Of a stretch of 64,000 nucleotides of DNA, positions 36,611 to 46,152 are shown piece by piece. Each line of letters starts with the position of its first letter. Position 1 is the stretch's first letter. The notes under the pieces were generated by a model. It searched no databases and was not told the DNA's origin. It saw only the letters and a program-made list of their open reading frames with translations. This DNA comes from Prolixibacteraceae bacterium. GTDB lineage: Bacteria; Bacteroidota; Bacteroidia; Bacteroidales; Prolixibacteraceae. Location: positions 3,673,501 through 3,737,500 of the forward strand of contig CP081303.1 of NCBI GenBank assembly GCA_019720755.1, written 5' to 3'. Made by a program: the position numbers and the translations under genes.

Positions 36611-39379
36611 TTAATTGACCTCATATTTAAAGATATTCCCATTTCCATCACTCGAAACGATATCGAGAGACATATTTTTAGGACCATGCTTACCAACTAC
36701 AAAATTCATCATTCCCATTAGAGGAAATCCTGTGAGCTCAGTCCCATCCTGATTTAACAAATGTATTTTTCGTCTTTCGAGGTCTAATATACCTAATTTT
36801 AAGCTATTTGGCGAAAAATTAACTATCTTAACGATATTATTTGAAGATAATTTTATTTTTTGTCTAATAGTACACACTCCTTTTTCTGAAATAAAAGAGA
36901 CTTCATTAAGCTCAAGGTACAGGTATTCCATCGCACCATCCAAGTTGATATCACTCTTAATAAACCGATGATTTGAAGCGCATTGTTTTATATCCATACT
37001 TCGAACACTTCCATCAAAAAAGAGTCGATATAGCTTCCCATATTTGTCAGATGTTACCAAATGTGTACTTAGATTTTGAATATCATTTTCCAAAAAAAAC
37101 TTATTTCGGGGTGATCTAGGAAAGTAAAATATTGCATCATTACGTATACGACCTCTTCTGTCCACCAAATATGTTTTTTCTCTATCAGAATAGACAATAT
37201 AGTCTTTTTTAGCCACCTCAAAATGTTGGACTGGTCCTACAATGTTGGATGATAAAGGTTGAGTAACCCATCCCTCAACACTTCGTCCTTTCAAACTATA
37301 TACACTGATTGAAGGCTGAACAGTAGGAACAAAAATTCTTTTTTTCACTCCTCTATCATAATCAACTAACGTCAATCCACTGCTTGCAGGTATCTTTAAG
37401 CTTATAGGGAAATTTTCAATATCGGCACCATTCACATCTATCAAATAGACCTTATCTTTTGAATTAAAAAGATATTGAACTTTACCATTTCGATACAAAT
37501 CTACCATCTGAACCTTTCCTAAAATTGGTCCATCTAGTCTCTTTTTCCAAATAGTCTCTCCACTAGAGGACAACATGTACATACTATTTTCGACATCTTG
37601 GGCTAATATTCGATAATCATTTTTCACTCTATGATCTGAAACAGAAAATAGCTTCCCATTGAATGTAGTATCTAGTTTTGTAGACCAAATCTTAGATGGT
37701 TCATCACAATATTCAGGATCAAAATTAAGGGTCCCTTCGTGGTGAACTGCCCCATGGCTACAAGAGATCGTCCATCCCATAGAAGTAAATTTCATCAATG
37801 TTTTATCGTTCCTTTTTAAGCTATTATAAGTTCCTTTGTGGATATTATTTTTCCAAAACGGAATAAATTTCCGTGGACGCATAAAAAGACTAAAATTAGA
37901 GTAGTTATCCACAGAATTGACGTAAGTTCGATATGTTTCTGTATCAATTAGTTTTTCCGAAGTGTGACACTCTTCCATCAAACAGACAAGAGCATCAGGA
38001 GAGGATGCAAAAAGAATCGAGTTCTTATAAAAGCTATAATATTTTGTATCTACAGATCCAAAAAGATAGCCAAGAACATGGCCCCCAAATTGAGAATCAG
38101 GAGATCTGTACACAGAGACCTTCTTCCCCGAAAGAAGAGTATAGACAGTTGGTTCAATCTTAAAGTCTTTTCGTCCTCCTATTTTCTGTATCTTCTTAGA
38201 TATTTGATGCAATAACATCTTAGTCTTTTCTACATCTTCCACATCCATCCAAAAGAAACGATTCTGACTCATATCCAACTGATTAGACTGAGTATACAAG
38301 ACACCAAACTCATGCCCCAACACCTTCTTAAATATCTCATAAGGACCAAAACCATACTTCTTTTTTACTACAGCCTGTTTAAGGAGAAGACGATCATAAA
38401 GACGATTCTTAATCAAATAACGTTTATAATTCTCATCAAACATTGACTTATCAGAGATCCTGACAGTAGAGATATAAGAGGTTGTTGCAGGAAGATATCG
38501 TAACATCAAAGACCTCTGTGGTTTCTGTCCATCCAAGATAGAGATCAAATCTCTTTGGTTCGCCTCTGCAATCGAAGTACCTTCAAAGTGAATCGAATTG
38601 TTTCCAATCTTCGTTTGAAGTTTTGTAACATGAGCAAAATTCTTGGTTCTTAACAGCCCTTTTTGGAAAGGACCACAAAAAGCCAAGGAGAACAACGTAT
38701 TTGTATTTTTATGATTGAAAAATATCTGAATATCATGGTGCTTATTCGAAGAAGTGAAAGGAGCAAAACTCATCTCATTGGTGTGATCCTCTCTTATCAA
38801 TTGTCGAATCATCTGTTCTAGAAAAATCCCATGATCAGAGAAAATAAAGAGACCATGATTAAACGAGATATAGAGAATCTCATTATCTTGATCATCCACC
38901 AAGGTCCAAATAGGATAGCCATTGTAACGACTTTTTTCTAATCTCAGCTTTGACTTTTCAATACTTGCATGCAAAATACTTTTTACTTGCCTTAACTCAG
39001 AGGTAGATTTTAAGCCAAAAGTACCTTGTATCGAAATATCACTCTTGCCAATTTTATTTATCGAAAGAAAAAGGGGACGACCTTTAAATAGAGTTCTAGC
39101 TGTTTGGTTATTAATAAGAAGTGAATCGACAACACTCACTTTTTTATCAATATGATGTCCTCCAGGCAATTTCACAAAAGAGCACCATAACTCACTGTCT
39201 TCTAGTTTTCCAGAAAAACCTAGTAAGTTATCTATATGCAAAATAACAGGAGAGTCATTGGGAAGTGCATTGAAGGTATTGGTCCCAATATATTGATTGG
39301 CCTTGCTAAAGACAAACCAACTGATGATCAAAGATATTACCATCAAGACACCCACTAGACCCAAGCTCCTCTTATTCAT
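36611..39379 (-). CDS. Large single-pass membrane protein (DUF3352-like N-part)
   Basis: This 922-residue protein has one N-terminal membrane segment (about residues 8-26) and an exported body. The N-terminal part (ALPNDSPVILHIDNLLGF and the repeated 'distance from a maximum' layout) resembles DUF3352 proteins. The C-terminal ~330 residues look like beta-propeller blades (VENSMYMLSSSGETIWKK, VYLIDVNGADIENFPIS), with WD/FG-GAP-like rhythm. It lies 13 bases after the upstream nuclease-like gene and 40 bases before the lipoprotein gene, suggesting one operon. Function is unknown. Confidence 0.72.
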   Translation of the reverse strand: MNKRSLGLVGVLMVISLIISWFVFSKANQYIGTNTFNALPNDSPVILHIDNLLGFSGKLEDSELWCSFVKLPGGHHIDKKVSVVDSLLINNQTARTLFKGRPLFLSINKIGKSDISIQGTFGLKSTSELRQVKSILHASIEKSKLRLEKSRYNGYPIWTLVDDQDNEILYISFNHGLFIFSDHGIFLEQMIRQLIREDHTNEMSFAPFTSSNKHHDIQIFFNHKNTNTLFSLAFCGPFQKGLLRTKNFAHVTKLQTKIGNNSIHFEGTSIAEANQRDLISILDGQKPQRSLMLRYLPATTSYISTVRISDKSMFDENYKRYLIKNRLYDRLLLKQAVVKKKYGFGPYEIFKKVLGHEFGVLYTQSNQLDMSQNRFFWMDVEDVEKTKMLLHQISKKIQKIGGRKDFKIEPTVYTLLSGKKVSVYRSPDSQFGGHVLGYLFGSVDTKYYSFYKNSILFASSPDALVCLMEECHTSEKLIDTETYRTYVNSVDNYSNFSLFMRPRKFIPFWKNNIHKGTYNSLKRNDKTLMKFTSMGWTISCSHGAVHHEGTLNFDPEYCDEPSKIWSTKLDTTFNGKLFSVSDHRVKNDYRILAQDVENSMYMLSSSGETIWKKRLDGPILGKVQMVDLYRNGKVQYLFNSKDKVYLIDVNGADIENFPISLKIPASSGLTLVDYDRGVKKRIFVPTVQPSISVYSLKGRSVEGWVTQPLSSNIVGPVQHFEVAKKDYIVYSDREKTYLVDRRGRIRNDAIFYFPRSPRNKFFLENDIQNLSTHLVTSDKYGKLYRLFFDGSVRSMDIKQCASNHRFIKSDINLDGAMEYLYLELNEVSFISEKGVCTIRQKIKLSSNNIVKIVNFSPNSLKLGILDLERRKIHLLNQDGTELTGFPLMGMMNFVVGKHGPKNMSLDIVSSDGNGNIFKYEVN

Positions 39380-39392
39380 ACATGTAAACTAT

Positions 39393-40649
39393 TTATTTTT
39401 TTACAACTTTATATTGATGCTCTTTCCCTTTAGCATCTATTACTTTAACAATATATATACCAGAAGGTTGTGAAACCTTTACTCGCAATTCATCTCCATA
39501 AACAGAGGCACAACCATTTTCAAACTGGGCTCCCTGAACAGAATAGACTTCAAAGATACATTTTCCTTGAGGAAGACCAGCTATTCTAACTTTATCCACA
39601 AACGGATTTTCTACAATTTTAGTATCATCGTCCAATACAGGATGACTACTAGTAGCTTTCGTTCCAATGGTTAATGTCACAGGATAGTGATCAGAGGTAT
39701 TATAAATTGCATTTAATAGGCTGTTTGGATAGACCGATGAACTTGCTCCTTCAATTCCCTTATTAAAATGGGTACCATCCTGCCCAACCACATCATAAGA
39801 TCCACTCTTAAATCTCCAATATCCCTGTCCTAACTTCGTTCCAAGATCGCTCATAATGAAATCAAATCGATCGTCTGTCCCTCCACTAGACTCACAACCA
39901 ACCTGATATTTATGGGTTGACTGGGTATGTTGTAGACTATAAGAAGGGTTATCATGCCACTCCCCTTCTTGACTTATAGGATCGGCAAAAACCACCCCAT
40001 CTTGTTGGGGATTTACCATCAACTGATACGCTCCTTCGCTTGCGCCATAAAGGTTTAAATCCCCTATAATAAAGATATTCTCTTTCCATCCCAACTCTGC
40101 CAACTTATCTATCACAAAAGTCATCTCCGAAACGCGAGTATTTTTATTGGATTCATCACTACCTGCTTTTAGGTGTAATAGAATAATATGAATATAAGCA
40201 GATGGTTTCCCATCCACTAAAGGAGTATCCTTTGTGTGTAATTTATAAAAATAGGCATCTCTAGAGTAATACGAAATCTCAAAAGATTGGGAAGAATCTA
40301 ATATCAACTTTTTACTATCATAATAGAGTTGGTTCAATAGATAATCCCCTAATTTCGGAGCTGCAACAAATGAGGTTCGCCCATCCATATTCAAGGCATT
40401 ATCCAATAGATAATCGATATCCTCCTGCGAATCGTCCATCTCATTGCATGTGAAAATATCTGGATGGACATAAGAGAAAAGTTCTCTTAATCCCTCGTTT
40501 TTAGCATCCTTCGTATTATCATTCTCATCACAGAATTTTGTGGTTTTTCCATAATATAAGATATTCTGGTGTAGGATCTTAATTTCCTCCTGACCAAAAA
40601 CAACAGAGGATAGTAATAAAAGTGTAAGTAGTGTAGAAAATTTATTCAT
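39393..40649 (-). CDS. Secreted endonuclease/exonuclease/phosphatase with T9SS sorting domain
   Basis: This 418-residue protein has a signal peptide (MNKFSTLLTLLLLSSVVFGQ), an EEP-fold domain (about 25-320) with CNEMDD, FIIGDLNLYG, and late SDHYPVTL, which are the metal and catalytic His/Asp/Asn motifs of DNase I-like enzymes, and a C-terminal sorting domain (about 345-418) ending in SGIYIVKVIDAKGKEHQYKVVKK-like sequence. Such tails target proteins to type IX secretion. It is therefore likely exported to the surface or medium. Start at Met15 of the longer frame was chosen for the signal peptide. Confidence 0.85.
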   Translation of the reverse strand: MNKFSTLLTLLLLSSVVFGQEEIKILHQNILYYGKTTKFCDENDNTKDAKNEGLRELFSYVHPDIFTCNEMDDSQEDIDYLLDNALNMDGRTSFVAAPKLGDYLLNQLYYDSKKLILDSSQSFEISYYSRDAYFYKLHTKDTPLVDGKPSAYIHIILLHLKAGSDESNKNTRVSEMTFVIDKLAELGWKENIFIIGDLNLYGASEGAYQLMVNPQQDGVVFADPISQEGEWHDNPSYSLQHTQSTHKYQVGCESSGGTDDRFDFIMSDLGTKLGQGYWRFKSGSYDVVGQDGTHFNKGIEGASSSVYPNSLLNAIYNTSDHYPVTLTIGTKATSSHPVLDDDTKIVENPFVDKVRIAGLPQGKCIFEVYSVQGAQFENGCASVYGDELRVKVSQPSGIYIVKVIDAKGKEHQYKVVKK

Positions 40650-40853
40650 TGTATTATAAATATAATATGAGGTTTGATTGCAACTTAGCATATCAAAATC
40701 AATTAATAAGCGAAATTATGTATGTAAAAATACATATTCTACCTTACAAATAAATCAATTTTAATCGCCAAAAAGTGGCATTAAAACATACTTTTCAACA
40801 TGTGTTGAAAAGTCTCTATCACATTGAAAAAGAAGTTTTTTATTTCAATATAC

Positions 40854-42362
40854 TTACAATGATGGTCTATCAATCTTTTCTACAGTTACCACCTTCCATG
40901 TCATTTTATCCAATCGTTTATCGATATCGTAGACCAAAGAGAGCTCCACCCACTCGCCCTGTTGAAGATTACGTTTGGTCATTAAGTGAGGAGGGATAAA
41001 ACAGTCTGCAACGAAGCCAAACGGTTCTCCTATTTTTTGTTGAACCCGTCCTGAAACGGTTTTAAAAATGGCACCAGAAGGAAGTGTCTTAGATGGCTCA
41101 ATATAGAGAAGTTTTGGATTGATATCCTCCTCTTTGGTCCCCACAACACGCAGCCACTGTCCCATATCCACTTTAAACGAAATTTGAGAAAAAGGGACTA
41201 CAATACGCTGATCCACACCATATACAATCCCCACCACTTTGGCTTTTCTATCGATCCAAGAAACCACTCCAACAAAGGTTGGATAATCGGACCACAACCA
41301 TCTTTCGGCATCATGTGCCCACTCTTTAATCACTTCATTAGCCACCTTTGAAGAACAAGGAATGGCAGCATTCTGGTAGTGATGAACCATAGAGATATTC
41401 TCTTTACTTAAAGAAGCTTCTTGAGATTGTAAAATTTGGTAAGCCAACCAAGAGGAAACATTCTCTCCTGCATTCGAGGCGGCAAGTTCCACCATATCAA
41501 TCCAAATAAACCATCTGGACATCAAGCTCATCGAACATAAAGAAGCACGACATAAACATGCAAACACCGTTTCTTGGTGATCTAATTGTTTATGATACTG
41601 TGCTAGCAATACCCAACCCCACCCTAAACCGATATTAGATTGAACAAAAGCCTTCTGTGTTGCTATCCCCCAGTCAATCTCTTCTCTACGAACACAAAGA
41701 TCATAAAGGGCATACGCAACATTCATCGCTTTCGGATAAGATGCAACAAACTGACACACTCTATCTCTCCACCCTTCTCCTAGGGCCCCTTTTGCTTGAT
41801 CCGTGTTTAATATAGCACGAGTCACTAGTTCATAAAAACGGGAATAAAGAGGGCGTATCTCTCGCTTTCCATCTCTTTCTGGTTGTTTTGAGCAGTCGTT
41901 TACACCAATCTCTTCCCACCAATTTAGAACCTCTAAAAGAAATAGAGATGGTCTTTTTCTAAATACCGAGTATATAGCTCGAACCACTTGGTCGACATCC
42001 ATACCTCTCCCTTTAAAAGATAGAGAGGATAAGATCGAGAATAGTTGTTTTGTGTCGCTATAGAGTGTCCCAACTTTTCTCTTATTGGAGACATTAATAT
42101 AGTTCACGGACTCCTCTAAAACAATCTGTAATACGACCGTTTCACTCTCAAAGGATAATGAACATGGAATGGATCTGATGGTTTCACAAAATAGAGAGAA
42201 ATTCTTCGATACCACTTTTAATTGAGCAACGTAGACATCTACGACAGATTCCATCACACGCTCTTGTGACCACTCCTCTGAAGTAAGATCCGAGATTAAT
42301 TGTAATGCGTAATTAAGATCTCCTGAATGCAATGCTTGGTCTATATCTAACGATCTCCCCAT
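40854..42362 (-). CDS. Helical-repeat protein with OB-like C-terminus, function unknown
   Basis: This 502-residue cytoplasmic protein has no signal or membrane segment. Its first ~390 residues look like TPR-type helical repeats (YALYDLCVRREEIDWG, WVLLAQYHKQLDHQETVFACL). The C-terminal ~120 residues (SWIDRKAKVVGIVYG, GQWLRVVGTKE, EWVELSLVYD, KMTWKVVTVEKI) have the rhythm of two OB/cold-shock-like barrels. From memory this layout resembles DUF7017-type proteins linked to conflict systems in Bacteroidota; I cannot confirm that. It stands alone, 204 bases after the nuclease-like gene's start region. Codon use resembles its neighbours. Confidence 0.6.
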   Translation of the reverse strand: MGRSLDIDQALHSGDLNYALQLISDLTSEEWSQERVMESVVDVYVAQLKVVSKNFSLFCETIRSIPCSLSFESETVVLQIVLEESVNYINVSNKRKVGTLYSDTKQLFSILSSLSFKGRGMDVDQVVRAIYSVFRKRPSLFLLEVLNWWEEIGVNDCSKQPERDGKREIRPLYSRFYELVTRAILNTDQAKGALGEGWRDRVCQFVASYPKAMNVAYALYDLCVRREEIDWGIATQKAFVQSNIGLGWGWVLLAQYHKQLDHQETVFACLCRASLCSMSLMSRWFIWIDMVELAASNAGENVSSWLAYQILQSQEASLSKENISMVHHYQNAAIPCSSKVANEVIKEWAHDAERWLWSDYPTFVGVVSWIDRKAKVVGIVYGVDQRIVVPFSQISFKVDMGQWLRVVGTKEEDINPKLLYIEPSKTLPSGAIFKTVSGRVQQKIGEPFGFVADCFIPPHLMTKRNLQQGEWVELSLVYDIDKRLDKMTWKVVTVEKIDRPSL

Positions 42363-42498
42363 AATGTTTCTTCTTAGCGTAAAATAAGAGTCAATAATCC
42401 GATTGGATATGCTTTAGCCCACAAAATTAACCATTCTTTTCAAACACTACAACGCTGCTCCATAATATTCACACTTTATCATCTATAGCAATCTACTT

Positions 42499-42951
42499 TT
42501 ACTTCAAGTAGACCCCAATCCCTAAACCCCAATTACTCGTAGTATTGTAGGTGATAGAGAGGTTGACAAATTTAATATGAACTGCACAGGTTGCCCCATA
42601 TTGAACCTTATCCCCATTATATAGACTCTCTCCATAACCTGCGAGCCCAGCAAAGGTGATCGAATTGATAAATTGATACCCGAAAATACCATATACAGAG
42701 CCTTTTGACAACACCTCAATATCATTCTCTGTGGGAGAACAATTTTCGCCTTGCAGTCCATAAACCAAGTTGTTCACGTCATAGCCAAGTGCTCGAACCG
42801 AACGGTTGAATGTGTCTGTAGAGTTTACATATTCCAGGGAGAAATGATATCGGTCGCGCTTTAGATTAGGGACCTTTTTTGCAAATAATGTATTGCTCCA
42901 CAAAGCAAAGGACATAACGATAATAATAGAAATTGTCTTTCTTTTAAACAT
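42499..42951 (-). CDS. Small outer-membrane beta-barrel-like protein
   Basis: This 150-residue protein has a signal peptide (MFKRKTISIIIVMSFALWSNTLFA, cleavage near 24) and a beta-rich body that ends in SITYNTTSNWGLGIGVYLK, typical of an outer-membrane barrel strand. It is short for a full barrel. The start at Met35 of the longer frame is preferred because it makes the signal peptide. No family is recognised. It lies 136 bases upstream of the helical-repeat gene. Confidence 0.65.
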   Translation of the reverse strand: MFKRKTISIIIVMSFALWSNTLFAKKVPNLKRDRYHFSLEYVNSTDTFNRSVRALGYDVNNLVYGLQGENCSPTENDIEVLSKGSVYGIFGYQFINSITFAGLAGYGESLYNGDKVQYGATCAVHIKFVNLSITYNTTSNWGLGIGVYLK

Positions 42952-43492
42952 TGTATTAGGCTTTAAAGGGATAAAACAGGCAATTTCAACACTTCTAAGA
43001 AAAGTTGAATACCTCCTACAAATATCAATACCAAGACTGCACTCATTCCACACAACAAATAACTTCTAATAAGTTATTGTATCCACCTACAATCTGCAAC
43101 CTTCTTTTTATATTATATATTTAAAACTCTTTTTATAACAAAAGGTTCACGGACAGCCCCTATAATGAGACATGGATGACTCAAACTTTTCGGTCCAACT
43201 GCAATTGAAAGCTTTTATTTAGCTGAAACACAATCAACAAAATAATTATACCCAAAAACCTAATTCAAACAAACACAATCAACAGAACCATCCCTTAATA
43301 GTATATTAAAAGCACTTTGAAAGGGGATTCATAGGTACTTTGTCCATGGTTTGTTCATGGTTTGTTCATGGTTTGTCCATCGATTCTCCATCGATTCGGT
43401 GGATGAACCATGTACAAAAGGTGAATAGACCATGAGCAAAACAACCGTTCATCTAGGGTTATACCTAGTTGATTTCCCTATTATCGGGCATA
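42952..43492. other. Gene-free region with short repeats
   Basis: No gene is seen. It contains a 14-base direct repeat (AAACACAATCAACA at 43226-43239 and 43271-43284) and an 11-base tandem repeat at 43339-43400. Confidence 0.6.
43339..43415. repeat. Tandem 11-bp repeat with inverted downstream arm
   Basis: Units close to TTTGTTCATGG repeat about five times over 43339-43400, the last diverging to ATTCTCCATCG. A downstream piece GAACCATGTACAAAAG is roughly the inverse complement, so the block can fold back. Confidence 0.65.
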
Positions 43493-43537
43493 AAAAAAGA
43501 GTGCAACTCTAGCAAATACTAGAACACACTCTTTTTG
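43493..43537 (-). terminator. Terminator after ribB
   Basis: AAAAAGAGTG pairs with CACTCTTTTT around a 23-base loop that holds CTAG repeats. It lies 17 bases past the ribB stop on the minus strand. Confidence 0.75.
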
Positions 43538-43553
43538 TCAATATTTTCTAATA

Positions 43554-44201
43554 TTATAAAGAGTATTCTTTTCTATACTGATAAATATCTTCAATCGTCA
43601 ACACACACATATCGTGTTCAATTCCAAAGTCGATAATCTCAGGAAGACGCGCCATGGTTCCATCTTCGTTGGTAAGTTCACAAAGCACTGCGCTCTCTCC
43701 AAGACCAGCCAATTGAACTATGTCGATACTTCCTTCGGTATGACCTCGACGTTCAAAAACTCCACCTGATTTTGCTCGAAGTGGGAAAACATGACCTGGA
43801 TGTGCCAAATCTTCTGGTTTTGCCCCCTCTTTAATGGCCGTTTGGATGGTAGTCAATCGGTCGGCAGCAGATACTCCTGTAGTAACTCCCTCTTTTGCTT
43901 CAATAGAAATAGTGAAAGCCGTTTGATTCTGGCTATTATTATTCTGAACCATTGGAGGAAGTTCTAGTGCTTTGCATTTGTCATCTTTTAAACAAAGACA
44001 AACAATGCCACTACACGTTCTAATCATCAATGCCATATCTGCCACACTCATTTGAGAAGCAGCGTATATGATATCTCCTTCGTTTTCTCGGTCCTCGTCA
44101 TCCACTAACAAGACTCCTTTACCAGACTGTAGATCTTTAATTGCACGTGCAACTCTCTCCTCATAAGAGTTACCAAACCTTGTGATATCTTTTTTTGACA
44201 T
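43554..44201 (-). CDS. ribB: 3,4-dihydroxy-2-butanone-4-phosphate synthase RibB
   Basis: This 215-residue enzyme converts ribulose 5-phosphate to 3,4-dihydroxy-2-butanone 4-phosphate and formate for riboflavin synthesis. It has the signature [15 protein letters not shown] with the metal-binding Glu, then the [24 protein letters not shown] block with catalytic residues, and ends with a Tyr-rich tail. No GTP cyclohydrolase domain is fused. The start MSKKDI is preferred; a longer frame would run into the riboswitch platform. It is controlled by an FMN riboswitch located 117 bases upstream. Confidence 0.95.
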   Translation of the reverse strand: MSKKDITRFGNSYEERVARAIKDLQSGKGVLLVDDEDRENEGDIIYAASQMSVADMALMIRTCSGIVCLCLKDDKCKALELPPMVQNNNSQNQTAFTISIEAKEGVTTGVSAADRLTTIQTAIKEGAKPEDLAHPGHVFPLRAKSGGVFERRGHTEGSIDIVQLAGLGESAVLCELTNEDGTMARLPEIIDFGIEHDMCVLTIEDIYQYRKEYSL

Positions 44202-44317
44202 AATTAGGATATTAAATAAACTTCGAATCACATCAACGAGGCAAGAGCGGATATCCCATAAGGATACAGCACTTTTAGGAAGTAGCATGAAGAAAATGTA
44301 CAATCATTCATGAAAAC

Positions 44318-44444
44318 TCTTCTCTCATCCAGACTATAACTGTCGGTATTGGAATTTCACCAATTCAATTCTAGTGCGCTTAATAGGTTACTAGAAGTCG
44401 TGGACTATCACCACCGGTAAGGATTTTCACCTTGCCCCGAAGAA
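44318..44444 (-). promoter_or_regulatory. FMN riboswitch (RFN element)
   Basis: The minus strand shows the conserved FMN aptamer: CTTCGGGGCAAGGTGAAAAT at its start, CCGGTGGTGATAGTCC, a variable arm with CTTCTAG pairing to CTAGAA, then GGTGAAATTCC, CCGACAGTTATAGTC and GATGAGAGAAG. It lies upstream of ribB and should switch off riboflavin synthesis when FMN is plentiful. No terminator hairpin is seen between it and the start, so control may act on translation. Confidence 0.96.
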
Positions 44445-44465
44445 TTAATTATCATTTAGACAAGC

Positions 44466-44473
44466 CAAAGTTA
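44466..44473 (-). promoter_or_regulatory. Candidate -7 element for ribB
   Basis: The minus strand reads TAACTTTG, a TAnnTTTG match about 22 bases upstream of the FMN aptamer. No clear -33 element. Confidence 0.45.
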
Positions 44474-44673
44474 TAAAATTACACTTAGTCTCTATTGAAT
44501 AAGTGACATTAATTCTGAAATCTCTTAATTTAAAGACATTCCATCTGAAATATGAAATAAAGACCAATATATGAAGAGATGAAAAGAGGGCTAATACTGT
44601 AGGACGGAAGAAGACAGCCGAAGCAATTGACATGCTTCTATATCCCTAATTGTAGTGTCAACTAGGGGATAAA

Positions 44674-44709
44674 AAAAGCCTTACTTTCATTTGCTAAAAG
44701 TAAGGCTTT
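44674..44709 (-). terminator. Terminator after the U32 gene
   Basis: AAAGCCTTACTTT pairs with AAAGTAAGGCTTT around an eight-base loop, with runs of A/T on both sides. It can act in both directions. Confidence 0.88.
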
Positions 44710-44715
44710 CACTAT

Positions 44716-45975
44716 TTATTGACCATCATTTACTTTAGAGGCCTCCACAATTTTATATAATTTATCTTGACGACGCACTTTCACATCAATAGGCATCGAG
44801 AAGAGTTGTCCTTTCTCTACCTTTTCTACAGGTTGAAGATCGAAACGCAACTCTTTGACTGTAGTCTTCACAACCCCAGTAGTAGGACCAGTAATAAGAA
44901 TCTCATCTCCCACTTCAAGAGTTCCTGACTGAAGAAGAAATTCCCCAACCTTTAGTTTTGCAAAGTAGTTGGTTGTTTTTCCAGCAATCACCTTTTTCTT
45001 GGTTGCCTTAGAACCATACTTGTGGCTCCATTCACCCAATCGTTGTCCTAAGTAATAACCATCCCAGAAACCTCTATTGAATACTTCTGATAGACGCGCA
45101 TCCCAAGAAGCGATCTTCTCTTCTGTGAACTCATTGTTACAGTATGCTTCGATGGCCTCCTTATAACATGTTACCGCAGTATCCACATATTCAGCCGATC
45201 GAGCCCTTCCCTCAACTTTCAAAACAGTAACACCCGAATCTAATACTTTATTCAAGAAGTGGATTGTTTTCAAATCCTTAGGCGACATGATATATTCGTT
45301 GTCGATCTCTAACTCCTCTCCAGTCTGCTTGTCGGTAACGATATAAGAACGACGACACACCTGGCTACAAGCACCTCTATTGGCAGAAGATTGACGCTCA
45401 TGAAGGCTTAAATAACACTTGCCAGAAACAGCCATGCAAAGAGCACCATGAACAAACATTTCGATACGAATCAAGTCGCCATTAGGGCCTCTTAGATCCT
45501 CTTCAATAATTCGATCGTGAATATATTTTACACGGTCCATAGAGACCTCGCGCGCGAGTACAACGACATCCGCAAAATTAGCATAAAACTTTACTGCTTC
45601 ATAGTTGGTGATGTTGACCTGTGTAGAGATATGAACTTCCATATTCAAATCACGACACAATTGAATCACTCCCATATCCGCAGCAATAATCGCAGAAACA
45701 CCAGCCTCTTTCGCAGTAACGATAATCTCTTTTATTTTTGTAAACTCTTCGTCGAAAATCACCGTATTTACCGTCAAATAGGTCTTCACATTAGATGCTT
45801 CGCAACGACGAACAATCTCTTTCAGGTCTTCTAAAGTGAAATTAAATGACGATCGAGAGCGCATATTTAATTTCTCTACGCCAAAATATACGGATCCTGC
45901 TCCGGCTTGTATTGCAGCCATCAACGACTCATAAGAGCCGACAGGTGCCATAATTTCAATATCTCTACTTTTCAT
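44716..45975 (-). CDS. U32 peptidase-family tRNA/rRNA hydroxylation protein
   Basis: This 419-residue protein belongs to the peptidase U32 family, whose studied members (TrhP/YegQ and RlhA) hydroxylate uridine in tRNA or cytidine in rRNA rather than cleaving peptides. It starts EIMAPVGSYESLMAAIQAGA, contains the Cys-rich motif region GALCMAVSGKCYLS and RGACSQVCR that likely binds an iron-sulfur cluster, and ends with a small beta-domain. Length matches TrhP. It has its own terminator downstream and a long gap upstream. Confidence 0.88.
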   Translation of the reverse strand: MKSRDIEIMAPVGSYESLMAAIQAGAGSVYFGVEKLNMRSRSSFNFTLEDLKEIVRRCEASNVKTYLTVNTVIFDEEFTKIKEIIVTAKEAGVSAIIAADMGVIQLCRDLNMEVHISTQVNITNYEAVKFYANFADVVVLAREVSMDRVKYIHDRIIEEDLRGPNGDLIRIEMFVHGALCMAVSGKCYLSLHERQSSANRGACSQVCRRSYIVTDKQTGEELEIDNEYIMSPKDLKTIHFLNKVLDSGVTVLKVEGRARSAEYVDTAVTCYKEAIEAYCNNEFTEEKIASWDARLSEVFNRGFWDGYYLGQRLGEWSHKYGSKATKKKVIAGKTTNYFAKLKVGEFLLQSGTLEVGDEILITGPTTGVVKTTVKELRFDLQPVEKVEKGQLFSMPIDVKVRRQDKLYKIVEASKVNDGQ

Positions 45976-46152
45976 CTCTATGATGTTTTATTTCTAAGTG
46001 CAAAACTACATCTTTTCATGAAAACTAGCACATAAATTAGAACCTAAAGCTCTTTTTCTTTTTTATTAAAAAACGTCAATAAAAAAGACAGAAAACAAAA
46101 AGTATCCTGCCTTTTAAAACATTAAATTAAAATATGCGATGGCAACGCACGA

